A DNA stretch of 64,000 nt from Methylobacterium brachiatum (GTDB lineage Bacteria > Pseudomonadota > Alphaproteobacteria > Rhizobiales > Beijerinckiaceae). Below the pieces are notes generated by a model. It saw only the letters and a program-made list of their open reading frames with translations. It had not been told where the DNA came from and ran no database searches. Both the position numbers and the translations under genes were made by a program. The DNA is taken from positions 372,001-436,000 of the forward strand of contig NZ_JAJALK010000005.1 of assembly GCF_020523825.1 (NCBI RefSeq), given 5' to 3'. Shown here piece after piece: positions 1-7,782 of the stretch; position 1 is the first letter of the stretch; each line of letters opens with the position of its first letter.

Positions 1-130
1 CGCCCGGGCGCGCTCGCCGGGCGATTCGGCTGGACCACCGGGCGTCGAAGCGCTCCGGGGCGCGTCTTATATCTCCGGGCGCACGGGTGCGGCGGCCTTG
101 TCGGCCGGGCGCCAATCCACGAGGTACGCT

Positions 131-1093
131 ATGACATCGCTGCTCGATCAACTCCGCACCATGACCGTGGTGGTTGCCGATACCGGTGACATCGGCGCCA
201 TCGAGAAGCTCAAGCCGGTCGATTGCACCACCAATCCCTCGCTGCTGCTGAAGGCGGCCGGCATGGAAGGGCTCGCCCCGATCGTCGACGAGGCCGTGGC
301 CTGGGGCAAGAAGCAGGGCGGCGAGACCGAGGACATCGTCCAGGCGGTGGCCGACCGGCTCGCCGTATCGGTGGGCGCCGAGCTGACCAAGCTCGTGCCC
401 GGCCGGGTCTCCACCGAGGTCGACGCCAACCTGTCGTTCAACACCGACCGGACGGTGGAGAAGGCCCGGGCGATCATCCGCGCCTACGACGAGCGCGGCA
501 TTTCGCGCGACCGGGTGCTGATCAAGATCGCCTCCACCTGGGAGGGCATCCAGGCGGCCCGCGTGCTGCAGCGCGAGGGCGTCGACTGCAACCTGACGCT
601 GCTGTTCTCCCTGGTCCAGGCCATGGCCTGCGCGGATGCCGGCGTGTTCCTGATCTCGCCCTTCGTCGGGCGGATCACCGATTGGTACGCCAAGGCCGAG
701 GGCAAGACCTACACGGGCGCCGAGGATCCGGGCGTCCAGTCGGTGCGGGCGATCTACGCCGCCTACAAGGCGCGCGGGATCAATACCGTCGTGATGGGCG
801 CCTCGTTCCGCAACATCGGCCAGATCCAGGCGCTGGCCGGCTGCGACCGCCTGACCATCTCGCCCAAGCTCCTGGAGGAGCTCGCCGCGACGGAGGGCCA
901 CCTCCCCCGCGCCCTGTCGCCCGACTCCTACGGCGAGGCGCCCGAGGTGCCGGCCACCGACGAGTTCTCGTTCCGCTGGGAGATGAACGAGAGCGCGATG
1001 GCCACGGAGAAGCTCGCCGAGGGCATCCGGCAGTTCGGCAGCGACCTGTGCGCGCTCCACGCGCTCATCCGCGACCGCCTCGCCCGCGGGTGA
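131..1093 (+). CDS. tal: Transaldolase (TalB type)
   Basis: The product (320 aa) moves a dihydroxyacetone unit between sugar phosphates in the non-oxidative pentose phosphate pathway in the cytosol. The N-terminal DCTTNPSLL motif and the Schiff-base lysine in [11 protein letters not shown] (Lys132, the same number as in E. coli TalB) are present, as are the NLTLLFS strand and the MGASFRN motif. Length fits the 316-320 aa family. The ATG at 131 matches the usual N-terminus MTSLLDQL; an in-frame upstream start at 98 would add a non-conserved tail. The gene stands alone and a GC-rich hairpin follows it. Confidence 0.97.
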   Translation: MTSLLDQLRTMTVVVADTGDIGAIEKLKPVDCTTNPSLLLKAAGMEGLAPIVDEAVAWGKKQGGETEDIVQAVADRLAVSVGAELTKLVPGRVSTEVDANLSFNTDRTVEKARAIIRAYDERGISRDRVLIKIASTWEGIQAARVLQREGVDCNLTLLFSLVQAMACADAGVFLISPFVGRITDWYAKAEGKTYTGAEDPGVQSVRAIYAAYKARGINTVVMGASFRNIGQIQALAGCDRLTISPKLLEELAATEGHLPRALSPDSYGEAPEVPATDEFSFRWEMNESAMATEKLAEGIRQFGSDLCALHALIRDRLARG

Positions 1094-1106
1094 GTCGCCC
1101 CCGGTA

Positions 1107-1141
1107 CGCGGGTCCGGCCCGAAACGCGGGCCGGACCCGCG
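1107..1141 (+). terminator. Hairpin after transaldolase
   Basis: A perfect 15-bp stem (1107-1121 with 1127-1141) with a 5-nt loop lies 13 nt past the tal stop. No U-run follows, so it may be a weak terminator or an RNA-stabilising hairpin. Confidence 0.5.
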
Positions 1142-1214
1142 TGCGGCCGGTGGATCATTCCGGGCGAGCGCCGCGTTTCATCCCCGCCGCATCTGCCGCG
1201 GTTCGGAGTGAGCC

Positions 1215-1463
1215 GTGTACAATCCCTTCTTCTCGTCGATGATGCTGGCGATCGAGGCCCAGCGGGTGATCGAACTGCGCCTGGTCCGGCTCGCCTGGGG
1301 CGGCAGCGAGGGGCTGGCCGAGGCGCAATCCATGGTGACCGAGAAGATGCACGCCGCCGGCGAGGCCATGACCACGCTCATGCTGGGTGGCTCGCCCGAG
1401 ACGGTGATCGCCCGCTACCGCGAGCACGTGGCGTTCAACACCAAGCGCCTGACCGCGGCCTGA
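1215..1463 (+). CDS. Small conserved-looking protein, unknown function
   Basis: An 82-aa protein beginning MYNPFFSSMMLAIEAQRV. It starts at GTG with a well-placed GGAG six bases upstream. The sequence is mostly amphipathic helix with Met, Ala and Glu, including a stretch around residues 30-55 that resembles short phasin-like or granule-associated helices. That resemblance is only an impression. No signal peptide or membrane segment is visible. It lies between tal and another small gene on the same strand, about 140 nt from the latter. Confidence 0.65.
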   Translation: MYNPFFSSMMLAIEAQRVIELRLVRLAWGGSEGLAEAQSMVTEKMHAAGEAMTTLMLGGSPETVIARYREHVAFNTKRLTAA

Positions 1464-1602
1464 CGGTCCCGTGCCGTCCGGCGCCGGGTCGACCGGCCGG
1501 GGCGGCAAATCCTTGTCGGGATCCATTTTCTCTCGCCGACGCGGTATCGCGGTCGGCGGCGGCCGCCCTCAGCGCGGCCCAGGACGGAACTGAACGCCTA
1601 CC

Positions 1603-1839
1603 ATGATCGAGCCGAACCAAACCGCCTTCATCGTGAAGGTCGCGCGCCGGGACGAGGACGCCCCGGAGAACCTGCTGACGGTGTTCTACGCGGTCATCGC
1701 GGACGATCCCGACAGCGGGGTCCAGATCGTCAAGGAAGCCGTGAAGGACGGGGCCGAGGTCACGCTGACCGAGGTGCGGCTCTCTCAGGCCACCGCCCAG
1801 GCGATCGACCTGCGCCCCGGCTACGCGCGCGCGCTCTGA
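1603..1839 (+). CDS. Small hypothetical protein (78 aa)
   Basis: A 78-aa soluble protein, MIEPNQTAFIVKVARRDED at its start, with alternating beta-like and acidic segments. Codon use resembles the neighbours (GC-ending codons throughout). No family is recognised. It follows the 82-aa gene on the same strand and may be cotranscribed. The ribosome-binding site is weak, so the ATG at 1603 is the best but not the only choice. Confidence 0.6.
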   Translation: MIEPNQTAFIVKVARRDEDAPENLLTVFYAVIADDPDSGVQIVKEAVKDGAEVTLTEVRLSQATAQAIDLRPGYARAL

Positions 1840-1964
1840 CCGGAATTCGGCTTCCACGCCCATCCGTGTTGAGGGGCGAGATCGGATGGGCGTGGAAGGC
1901 CAGCGATCGGCTGGTCCGACCAGGCTAGGCCGGCAGGGTTAACGGTTCCTTACCGGCGCCCCGC

Positions 1965-2105
1965 TCAGGAATGCGGCGCGATCCAGCCCAGGATCGACGC
2001 GCAGCGCTCGGCCTGGTCGCGGGTCAGCCCGGAGGCGACCGCCGCGCCGTTGCGATAGACCACGAAGGTGCCGTCATCGGTCGCGCGGATCTTGATCGAG
2101 GCCAT
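1965..2105 (-). CDS. 46-aa hypothetical protein
   Basis: A 46-aa reading frame beginning MASIKIRATDDGTFVVYRNG and ending GWIAPHS. Its ATG overlaps the stop of the upstream gene as TGATG, which suggests translational coupling. The content is typical of short beta-hairpin proteins: a charged N-terminus, two likely strands and a C-terminal helix with a Cys. No family is recognised. The overlap and clean codon use are the main support. Confidence 0.5.
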   Translation of the reverse strand: MASIKIRATDDGTFVVYRNGAAVASGLTRDQAERCASILGWIAPHS

Positions 2106-2338
2106 CAGGCGGCTCCCCCAACGAGCGCCTGAAGCTGGGTCAGCCCGGTGGCGGTGATCTGCCAGGTGGCGAAGCCGTCGCTGACCCCGACCCGCTCCAG
2201 ATGGCCAATACTCTCGAGAGCCGTGAGTCTGCTGTGATCACCGGGCCAGGATGCGTCCGGATTCCGCTGAATGGAGATCCGATAGTTGTCGGACCCGGCG
2301 GCTTTATTGAGCAGGCGGCGCTCGTGATTGACCAGCAT
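2105..2338 (-). CDS. 77-aa hypothetical protein, coupled to next gene
   Basis: The ATG at 2338 is preceded by AGGAG at good spacing and is preferred over the upstream in-frame start at 2371. The product begins MLVNHERRLLNKAAGSDNY and has a winged-helix flavour towards its end (LTALESIGHLERVG, then WQITATGLTQLQAL). That pattern often marks a small DNA-binding or MarR-like fold, but this is inference. Its stop overlaps the start of the 46-aa gene, so the two probably form a small operon. Confidence 0.55.
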   Translation of the reverse strand: MLVNHERRLLNKAAGSDNYRISIQRNPDASWPGDHSRLTALESIGHLERVGVSDGFATWQITATGLTQLQALVGGAA

Positions 2339-2458
2339 TGGCACTCCTAGGCAGTTCCAATCGGGACGCATTACTTACGTACAGGCTGGCCTATATGGTC
2401 AAGCTTGGCAACCCCACCGGCCCAAACGCCCCTGTATCGCGCCCGCCCGGCGCCCGGA

Positions 2459-2617
2459 TCAGGACGCCAGCGCCAGGTCCGCGCCGGCGCAGCCCAGCCC
2501 GGCCAGGAACAGGCATCCGCCCATCCCTTCGAGGAGGGCCCGGTGCCGGGGCGCCCACAGGGAGGCGGCGGCTAGGCCGGCGCCGGCCACCACACAGAAC
2601 ACGCCCAATCCCATCAT
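2459..2617 (-). CDS. Small two-helix membrane protein
   Basis: A 52-aa frame starting MMGLGVFCVVAGAGLAAASLW. Two hydrophobic segments (about residues 3-20 and 33-50) are separated by a short basic loop (APRHRALLEG), giving a hairpin membrane protein. No family is recognised. The double Met makes the exact start uncertain by one codon. It lies downstream of the class II aldolase on the same strand, separated by about 170 nt that includes a GC-rich palindrome. Confidence 0.45.
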   Translation of the reverse strand: MMGLGVFCVVAGAGLAAASLWAPRHRALLEGMGGCLFLAGLGCAGADLALAS

Positions 2618-2787
2618 GACGGCCTCCGCGTCGCCCTGGCGACGCGGGGACGACGATCGCGACAGCCGGAAGGTTTCCGGGATTCCGGGTTGTCGACAGG
2701 CAAATCGGCCGCCGACAGCGGAAGGGCCGGCGTGGCGGCCGGCCCTTCGAAGAATCGGGACGCGTTCGCGGCCGGACCGCGCCGGCG

Positions 2788-3651
2788 TTACTGGAACATG
2801 TCGGGCTGCGTCGCGGCGATGTGGCTGTAGAGCGTCTGGAAGTGCAGCCAGCCGATGTAATCGCTGCCGACATGCTCGCGGCTGTAGCGGGCGGTCTTCT
2901 CCGACAGGAGCTGCGGCTTGATGCCGGTCGCCTCGACCAAGAGCTGCTGCTGGCAGGCCCGCTCCAGGGCGATGAACCAGAACGCCGCGTCGTCGATGCT
3001 GTGGCGGCTGCAGGTCAGCAGGCCGTGGTTCTGGTGCAGCACGCCGCGGTTGCGGCCGATCTGCTGGGCCACCGAGAGGCCGCTCGCCTTCTCGACCGCG
3101 ACCGCCCCGGCCGAGGCGCCGATCACCGCGTGGCTGTCGTAGAAGGCGGCCGCGTCCTGGCTGATCATGTCGAGCGGCCGGCCGGTGGCGCACCAGGCGG
3201 TGCCGTAGGTCGTGTGCGCGTGGCACATCGCCATGACGTCGGGATACTCGTCGTGCACCGCCGCGTGCAGCACGAAGCCCGCGCGGTTGATCGCGTAGCG
3301 CCCCTCGACCACGTCGCCCTTGTGGTCGGCCAGGATCAGGTTCGACATCCGCACCTGCGAGAAGTGCACGCACATCGGGTTGGTCCAGTACAGCTCCGGA
3401 CGCTCCGGATCGCGGATCGTGAGGTGCCCGGCGAAGCCGTAATCGAAGCCGTGGAGCGCGAAGGCCCGGCAGGCCGCCACGAGGTGCTGCTTGCGGTATT
3501 CCCGCGCCTCGGCGTGGCTGGCGAATTCCGGCATCTCCGGGAAGATCAGGCCCGCCTGCTCGGGCTGGTAGATCGAGGTGCGCCTGCGGCCGGCGCTGTC
3601 GTTGGGCAGGTCGATGGCGATGTCGCTGCCGTGGGCCTGGTCGTCGAGCAT
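2788..3651 (-). CDS. Class II aldolase/adducin family protein
   Basis: A 287-aa protein of the fuculose-phosphate aldolase/adducin fold. Zinc-site histidines are visible in MCHAHTTYG and in the later QNHGLL element; the N-terminal GFDYGFAGHLTIRDP is typical of the family. These enzymes cleave or epimerise phosphorylated sugars or related hydroxy acids with a divalent metal. The substrate cannot be told from sequence. The ATG at 3651 has AGAGGA upstream and is preferred over 3666. The gene is divergent from a LysR regulator, with a promoter and operator between them. Confidence 0.88.
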   Translation of the reverse strand: MLDDQAHGSDIAIDLPNDSAGRRRTSIYQPEQAGLIFPEMPEFASHAEAREYRKQHLVAACRAFALHGFDYGFAGHLTIRDPERPELYWTNPMCVHFSQVRMSNLILADHKGDVVEGRYAINRAGFVLHAAVHDEYPDVMAMCHAHTTYGTAWCATGRPLDMISQDAAAFYDSHAVIGASAGAVAVEKASGLSVAQQIGRNRGVLHQNHGLLTCSRHSIDDAAFWFIALERACQQQLLVEATGIKPQLLSEKTARYSREHVGSDYIGWLHFQTLYSHIAATQPDMFQ

Positions 3652-3713
3652 GACGGGTCCTCTCATCGGGCGGGGCGAAGGCCGTCCTCGGCCGTCTTCG
3701 CGGTCTGACAGGC

Positions 3714-3742
3714 ACTATCGTGCCGGGCCCCGACATTGACAA
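3714..3742 (-). promoter_or_regulatory. Sigma70-like promoter of the class II aldolase gene
   Basis: Reading leftwards, a -35 hexamer TTGTCA (3742-3737) and a -10 hexamer GATAGT (3719-3714) are separated by exactly 17 bp. Transcription would start near 3707, giving a leader of about 55 nt. Confidence 0.55.
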
Positions 3743-3763
3743 ACGACGAGTTTTCACCGTTTT

Positions 3764-3780
3764 CGTGAATTTCATTCACG
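3764..3780. promoter_or_regulatory. Candidate LysR operator (T-N11-A palindrome)
   Basis: CGTGAAT-TTC-ATTCACG is a perfect 7-bp inverted repeat with a TGA-N7-TCA core, matching the T-N11-A rule for LysR-type regulators. Its centre is about 65 bp upstream of the predicted aldolase transcription start, the usual position of the LysR recognition site, and 10 bp before the lysR start, which would allow autoregulation. Confidence 0.6.
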
Positions 3781-3789
3781 GATCGCCCG

Positions 3790-4695
3790 ATGCGCCGGAT
3801 CCCGAGCTTCCCCGCCCTGCGGGCCTTCGAGGCGGCCGCGCGCCTCGGCAGCTTCGCCCGGGCGAGCGAGGAGCTGCACCTGACGCCCTCGGCGGTGAGC
3901 CATCAGATCCGTGCGCTGGAGCGCAACCTCGGGCGCGCCCTGTTCCGGCGCGCCAATCGGCAGGCGACGCTCACCGCCGACGGCGAGCGCCTCAGCGCGG
4001 GCCTCGCGCAGGCCTTCGACGCGATCGAGGCAGCCTGCGCCGAATTGAGCCCGCCGCCGCCCTCGGCGCTGGCCGTGCATTGCACCCCGAGCTTCGCCGC
4101 CAAGTGGCTCGGCCCCCGGCTGCATGATTTCGTGGAGGCGCATCCCGATATCGGCATCCGGCTGTCCAGCAACGCCGACCCGATCGACCTCGGCCGGCAC
4201 GCGGAGATCGACATCCTCATCGCCTATGGCCGGCCGCCGCGCGGCCCGGGGCTGACGGTCGAGGCCCTGGGCCTGGAGGAGATCGCGGCCCTGTGCGCGC
4301 CGGAGCTGGCCCGCTCCCTCGGGCCGATCGAGCCCGCCACGGCCCAGCGCTTCCCCCGGCTGGATTCCTCGTTCAGCCCCGTGCGCTGGCCGGACTGGTT
4401 CGCCCGCAACGCGTTCTCCGCCCCGGCCGCGGCCTCCGGGCCGGCCTTCGATCGCGGCTCCCTGGTGATCGCGGCGGCGGTCCAGGGCCTCGGCGTCGCG
4501 CTGGAGAGCCTGCGGTTCGCGCAGGACGAACTCCGCACCGGCCAGCTCGTGCGGCTCGGCGACGGCCGGCTCGAGAGCCTGTACCGGGACCTGCACTTCA
4601 TCTGCTACCGCGAACGCGACCGGGACCTGGAGAAGATCCGCGCCTTCCGCCGATGGCTTCTGGAGCGGGAGCAGGAGAGCCGCGCCGGGGGATAG
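3790..4695 (+). CDS. LysR family transcriptional regulator (GcvA-like)
   Basis: The product is 301 aa. An N-terminal winged helix-turn-helix (residues about 5-62, FPALRAFEAAARLGSFARAS then LTPSAVSHQIRALE) is followed by a periplasmic-binding-like effector domain (about 90-290). It most resembles the GcvA/TrpI branch, which begins with a pattern such as RIPSFPALRAFEAAARLGS. It is divergent from the class II aldolase gene and lies upstream of a SAF-domain oxidoreductase, so it probably controls one or both. The effector is unknown. Confidence 0.93.
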   Translation: MRRIPSFPALRAFEAAARLGSFARASEELHLTPSAVSHQIRALERNLGRALFRRANRQATLTADGERLSAGLAQAFDAIEAACAELSPPPPSALAVHCTPSFAAKWLGPRLHDFVEAHPDIGIRLSSNADPIDLGRHAEIDILIAYGRPPRGPGLTVEALGLEEIAALCAPELARSLGPIEPATAQRFPRLDSSFSPVRWPDWFARNAFSAPAAASGPAFDRGSLVIAAAVQGLGVALESLRFAQDELRTGQLVRLGDGRLESLYRDLHFICYRERDRDLEKIRAFRRWLLEREQESRAGG

Positions 4696-4841
4696 GCGCC
4701 GCCCGTCCGGGGCCGCGCGCCTGCGCCCTCGCATGGGCGCGCACGGCAATGCATGATAATGCCAGGCTCGCACGAGGATGCAACGCGGCGGGTACGGGCC
4801 CGAAGGCTCGACCGACCGTGGGACACCGCCGGGAGAGCGCC

Positions 4842-6218
4842 ATGTCGATGTTCGCCAAGCTGCAGCGCCGCGCCAGCGAGGGCCGCCCCGTCCGCGTCGG
4901 GCTGATCGGCGCCGGCAAGTTCGGCTCCATGTACCTGTCGCAGGCGCCCCGCACGCCGGGCATCCACCTCACCGCCCTGGCCGACCTCTCGCCCGACCGG
5001 GCCCGCCAGGCGCTGCGCCGGGTGGGCTGGGACGAGGCCCGCTTCGCGGCCCCGACCCCGGAGGAGGCCGCCCGGACCGGCGCGACCTGCGTCACCGACG
5101 ATGCCGACGCCCTGATCGCCAGCCCGTTCGTGGACATCGTGATCGACGCCACCGGCAGCCCCGCCGCCGGCATCCACCACGCCCTCAAGGCCTGCGCGCA
5201 CGCCAAGCACATCATCATGGTCAACGTCGAGGCCGACGTGCTGGCCGGCCCGCTCCTGGCCCGCCGCGCCGCGGAGGCCGGGGTGATCTACTCCATGGCC
5301 TCCGGCGACCAGCCGGCGCTCATCGCCGAGTTGGTCGACTGGGCGCGCACCATCGGCCTGGAGGTGGTCTGCGCCGGCAAGGGCACGAAGTACCTGCCGG
5401 CCTATCATGCCTCCACCCCCGACACGGTCTGGGGGCATTACGGCTTCAGCGCCGAGCAGGTCGCGGGCGGCGATTTCAACCCGCAGATGTTCAACTCCTT
5501 CCTGGACGGCACCAAGTCGGCCCTGGAGATGGCCGCGGTGGCCAATGCCTGCGACCTGACCCCGCCGCGCGACGGCCTGGCCTTCCCGGCCTGCGGCGTC
5601 GACGACCTGCCCACGCTCCTGCGGCCGGTGGCGGATGGCGGCATCCTCACCGAGCGCGGCACCGTCGAGGTGGTGTCCTCCCTGGAGCGGGACGGGCGCC
5701 CGGTGTTCCGCGACCTGCGCTGGGGCGTCTTCGCGGTGTTCGCGGCGCCGAGCCGCTACGTGCAGGACTGCTTCGCGCAATACGGGCTCAAGACCGACGC
5801 CAGCGGCCGCTACGCCGCCACCTACAAGCCCTACCACCTGATCGGCCTCGAGCTCGGGATCTCGGTCGCCTCCATCGCGGTCCGCGGCGAGGCCACGGGC
5901 GCCACCGGCGCCTGGCGCGGCGACGTGGCCGCCACCGCCAAGCGCCCCCTGAAGGCCGGCGAGCGCCTCGACGGCGAGGGCGGCTTCACGGTCTACGGCA
6001 AGCTGATGCCGACGACCGATTCCCTCGCGCAGGACGCCCTGCCGATCGGGCTCGCGCACAACCTGGTCCTGACCCACGATGTCCCCGCCGGGCGGGCGGT
6101 ACGCTGGAGCGACGTGACCTACGATGCCAATCACCCGGCGATCCGCGTCCGCCGCGAGATGGAAGCCCTGTTCCGCGCCGAGCTCGGCCTGGGCTCAGCC
6201 GCGCAACGGGTCGCCTGA
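4842..6218 (+). CDS. Homoserine dehydrogenase-like/SAF domain NAD(P) oxidoreductase
   Basis: A 458-aa protein. The N-terminal Rossmann motif VGLIGAGKFGSMYL (about residues 19-32) and the ADLSPDRARQALRRVG segment indicate an NAD(P)-binding oxidoreductase of the homoserine dehydrogenase-like type. The C-terminal part holds an SAF-like stretch (HNLVLTHDVPAGRAVRWSDV), the fold also found in FlgA and in sugar-acid enzymes. The ATG at 4842 follows GGGAGA. It lies about 145 nt behind the lysR gene on the same strand. It could act on a branched or four-carbon sugar acid together with the nearby aldolase, but that pathway is inference. Confidence 0.8.
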   Translation: MSMFAKLQRRASEGRPVRVGLIGAGKFGSMYLSQAPRTPGIHLTALADLSPDRARQALRRVGWDEARFAAPTPEEAARTGATCVTDDADALIASPFVDIVIDATGSPAAGIHHALKACAHAKHIIMVNVEADVLAGPLLARRAAEAGVIYSMASGDQPALIAELVDWARTIGLEVVCAGKGTKYLPAYHASTPDTVWGHYGFSAEQVAGGDFNPQMFNSFLDGTKSALEMAAVANACDLTPPRDGLAFPACGVDDLPTLLRPVADGGILTERGTVEVVSSLERDGRPVFRDLRWGVFAVFAAPSRYVQDCFAQYGLKTDASGRYAATYKPYHLIGLELGISVASIAVRGEATGATGAWRGDVAATAKRPLKAGERLDGEGGFTVYGKLMPTTDSLAQDALPIGLAHNLVLTHDVPAGRAVRWSDVTYDANHPAIRVRREMEALFRAELGLGSAAQRVA

Positions 6219-6229
6219 GCGGCGGATGC

Positions 6230-6260
6230 GCCCGGCCGTTCGCGTCCGGCCGGGCGTTTC
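6230..6260 (+). terminator. Hairpin terminator after SAF oxidoreductase
   Basis: A perfect 9-bp stem GCCCGGCCG/CGGCCGGGC with an 8-nt loop begins 12 nt past the stop and is followed by GTTTC, a short U-rich tail. Confidence 0.6.
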
Positions 6261-6379
6261 AGAAGGACAGAGGCTCTCGGTGACGTCTCGGTCGGGCACC
6301 GTGCTCGATCCGAAGGTTGGCTGATCGCCGTCGGCGGGACAGGGCCATGCCCCGGCATCCACTGAGTTCCATGTGAGAA

Positions 6380-6421
6380 TGGCGCGCCCGAAAGGACTCG
6401 AACCTCTGGCCCCCCAGATTC
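6380..6421 (-). repeat. Duplicated 3' end of tRNA-Arg (attachment-site remnant)
   Basis: These 42 bases repeat the 3' portion (half of the anticodon arm, T-arm, acceptor strand and CCA) of the intact tRNA-Arg(ACG) at 7604-7680, in the same orientation, with two substitutions and one extra C. No 5' half follows, so it is not a functional tRNA. A truncated tRNA 3' end on the far side of a short foreign-looking stretch is what integration at a tRNA gene leaves behind. The ~1.2 kb between the copies would be the remnant of the element. Confidence 0.7.
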
Positions 6422-6524
6422 CATGTCGGGCGGGCGGCATGAGCCATCATCCTGCATTCCACTTAGTCGATGGCATGGAAGGATCGTTCGGCCCTTGGCT
6501 CTCCGGGCCAGCGTGCTCAACCGC

Positions 6525-6653
6525 ATGGCCACGGCCTCAGATCCCATGGATCCAGAAGACATCTGGCTCACCAGCAAGGTGCTGTCAGCCATGGCTAAGC
6601 GCCTCGACGCGCACCGCCCGGAAGCGTTGTGCAAGGTCGGGAAGAGGGCCTGA
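6525..6653 (+). CDS. Possible 42-aa protein in tRNA-bounded remnant
   Basis: A short frame, MATASDPMDPEDIWLTSKVL at its start, inside the segment between the tRNA-Arg 3' duplicates. Its stop overlaps the start of the next frame as TGATGG. Codon use is less GC-biased than in the surrounding genes. It may be a small gene or a relic of an integrated element; no family is recognised. Confidence 0.3.
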   Translation: MATASDPMDPEDIWLTSKVLSAMAKRLDAHRPEALCKVGKRA

Positions 6654-6970
6654 TGGCTGCCTCGACCCGCCACGCCGCGCTCGGCGCCATCCTCGGGGCC
6701 CCGCGCTGGCATCCGTGCCGGCCGTCGCCAGCGCTACGCACCGCCGAGCGTTCGACGGCCTCGCCCGAACCGGTCCGGCTGATCGCCAGGCACGATCGCA
6801 TCGATGCCCTACGCCACGTCGCGTGCGACGCGGACGGCATGGGCTGCAACAGAGGCCTGGTCCAGGCCGCGGGGGCGATCCGCGCGCGCGTGGCGGGCAC
6901 TACCGTTTCGCGGCTGCCGGACATCCTCCGCCAAGGCTGGATGCCGCGCGAGGCTCGACCCGCTCCCTGA
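6653..6970 (+). CDS. Possible 105-aa protein or relic in the remnant
   Basis: A frame beginning MAASTRHAALGAILGAPRWH that overlaps the stop of the preceding small frame. After about position 6950 the more protein-like reading switches to another frame (ending VALAIAVMKLAEGTLCA at 7082), so it may be a gene broken by a frameshift. No function can be assigned. Confidence 0.22.
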   Translation: MAASTRHAALGAILGAPRWHPCRPSPALRTAERSTASPEPVRLIARHDRIDALRHVACDADGMGCNRGLVQAAGAIRARVAGTTVSRLPDILRQGWMPREARPAP

Positions 6971-7116
6971 GGCCGAGGAACAGGTGAGAGGGTCGATCAA
7001 CGGCTACGCCGACCTCGACGATATGTCGGTGGCGCTCGCCATCGCGGTGATGAAGCTGGCGGAGGGCACGCTATGCGCCTGACGGTTGGCAATGCCGGTC
7101 GAAGTCGAGGAGTCGC

Positions 7117-7275
7117 CTATCCGACGAAGATGCGGATGAAGTCCGCGCAGGCGACGGCCAGCAGAAACAGCATTCCCCAGCCTAACTTGCGGATCTGGCG
7201 TTCCGCCTCGGAGGCCTTCGCTTCCAGCGCGAGGATACGCAGCCGCAGCCATTGGACCTCCTCGTCGGGGTTCAT
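7117..7275 (-). CDS. Small coiled-coil membrane protein
   Basis: A 52-aa protein from the ATG at 7275 (GGAG upstream). The first part, EEVQWLRLRILALEAKASEAE, is a heptad-like coiled coil; the C-terminal part, MLFLLAVACADFIRIFVG, is a single membrane helix. Such small membrane-anchored coiled coils are common next to phage or plasmid genes but also occur as free-standing genes. It lies inside the tRNA-bounded segment. Confidence 0.5.
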   Translation of the reverse strand: MNPDEEVQWLRLRILALEAKASEAERQIRKLGWGMLFLLAVACADFIRIFVG

Positions 7276-7377
7276 TCTGAGCTCCATGGCCGGGGTCGCA
7301 ACTTCCGATGGTAGGCGGCGTGGGCCCGCTGTCCATCCATACCGGCTGTGCCAGTCCATCATCGGACGGTGCGAGCC

Positions 7378-7421
7378 GACTGCTCATAACGGTCTGGTTG
7401 CAGGTTCGAATTCCGCTCCCC
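7378..7421 (+). pseudogene. tRNA-like fragment with CAT anticodon
   Basis: A 5-bp stem (7378-7382 with 7390-7394) closes a 7-nt loop CTCATAA, exactly an anticodon arm reading CAT, followed by a 5-nt variable region and a T-loop-like GGTTCGAA. The T-stem has a mismatch near 7412-7414 and no acceptor 5' strand or D-arm could be folded upstream. It looks like a decayed or recombined 3' half of a tRNA-Met or tRNA-Ile(CAT). Confidence 0.4.
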
Positions 7422-7603
7422 CCGCGAGCGCATGCAGATGCCAGGAGGCGCCTGCAAGCACGCTACCGTGACAGGGTGGGGATCACTGGTTCGCGGCCCG
7501 TCACGCATCTTGTGCGGGCGGCAGCCGTCGCCAGGCGGTTTCGCTGTTACCCACAGCGTTACCCCGGTGCATTCGGCAGATTTTTAAGATGATCGCTGAG
7601 TGA

Positions 7604-7680
7604 TGGCGCGCCCGAAAGGATTCGAACCTCTGACCCCCAGATTCGTAGTCTGGTGCTCTATCCAGCTGAGCTACGGGCGC
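7604..7680 (-). tRNA. tRNA-Arg(ACG)
   Basis: A full 77-nt cloverleaf read leftwards from 7680: acceptor GCGCCCG/CGGGCGC, D-arm GCTC/GAGC, anticodon stem CCAGA/TCTGG with loop CTACGAA (anticodon ACG), T-arm with loop TTCGAAT, discriminator G and encoded CCA. ACG is normally deaminated to ICG and reads CGU, CGC and CGA codons. The 3' end has been duplicated at 6380-6421. Confidence 0.95.
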
Positions 7681-7782
7681 CTGTCACGGCGGCGGGGGCT
7701 TGGCCCGCCGGTGTGAAGGGGCTTCTAGAGGGTCGGATCGGGCTTGGCAAGACCGATTGTGCCGCGCCCGAAACGACCGGCT

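Noticed and set aside
4605..6134. 509-aa open frame on the minus strand
   Set aside because: Antisense of the SAF-domain oxidoreductase with no family features.
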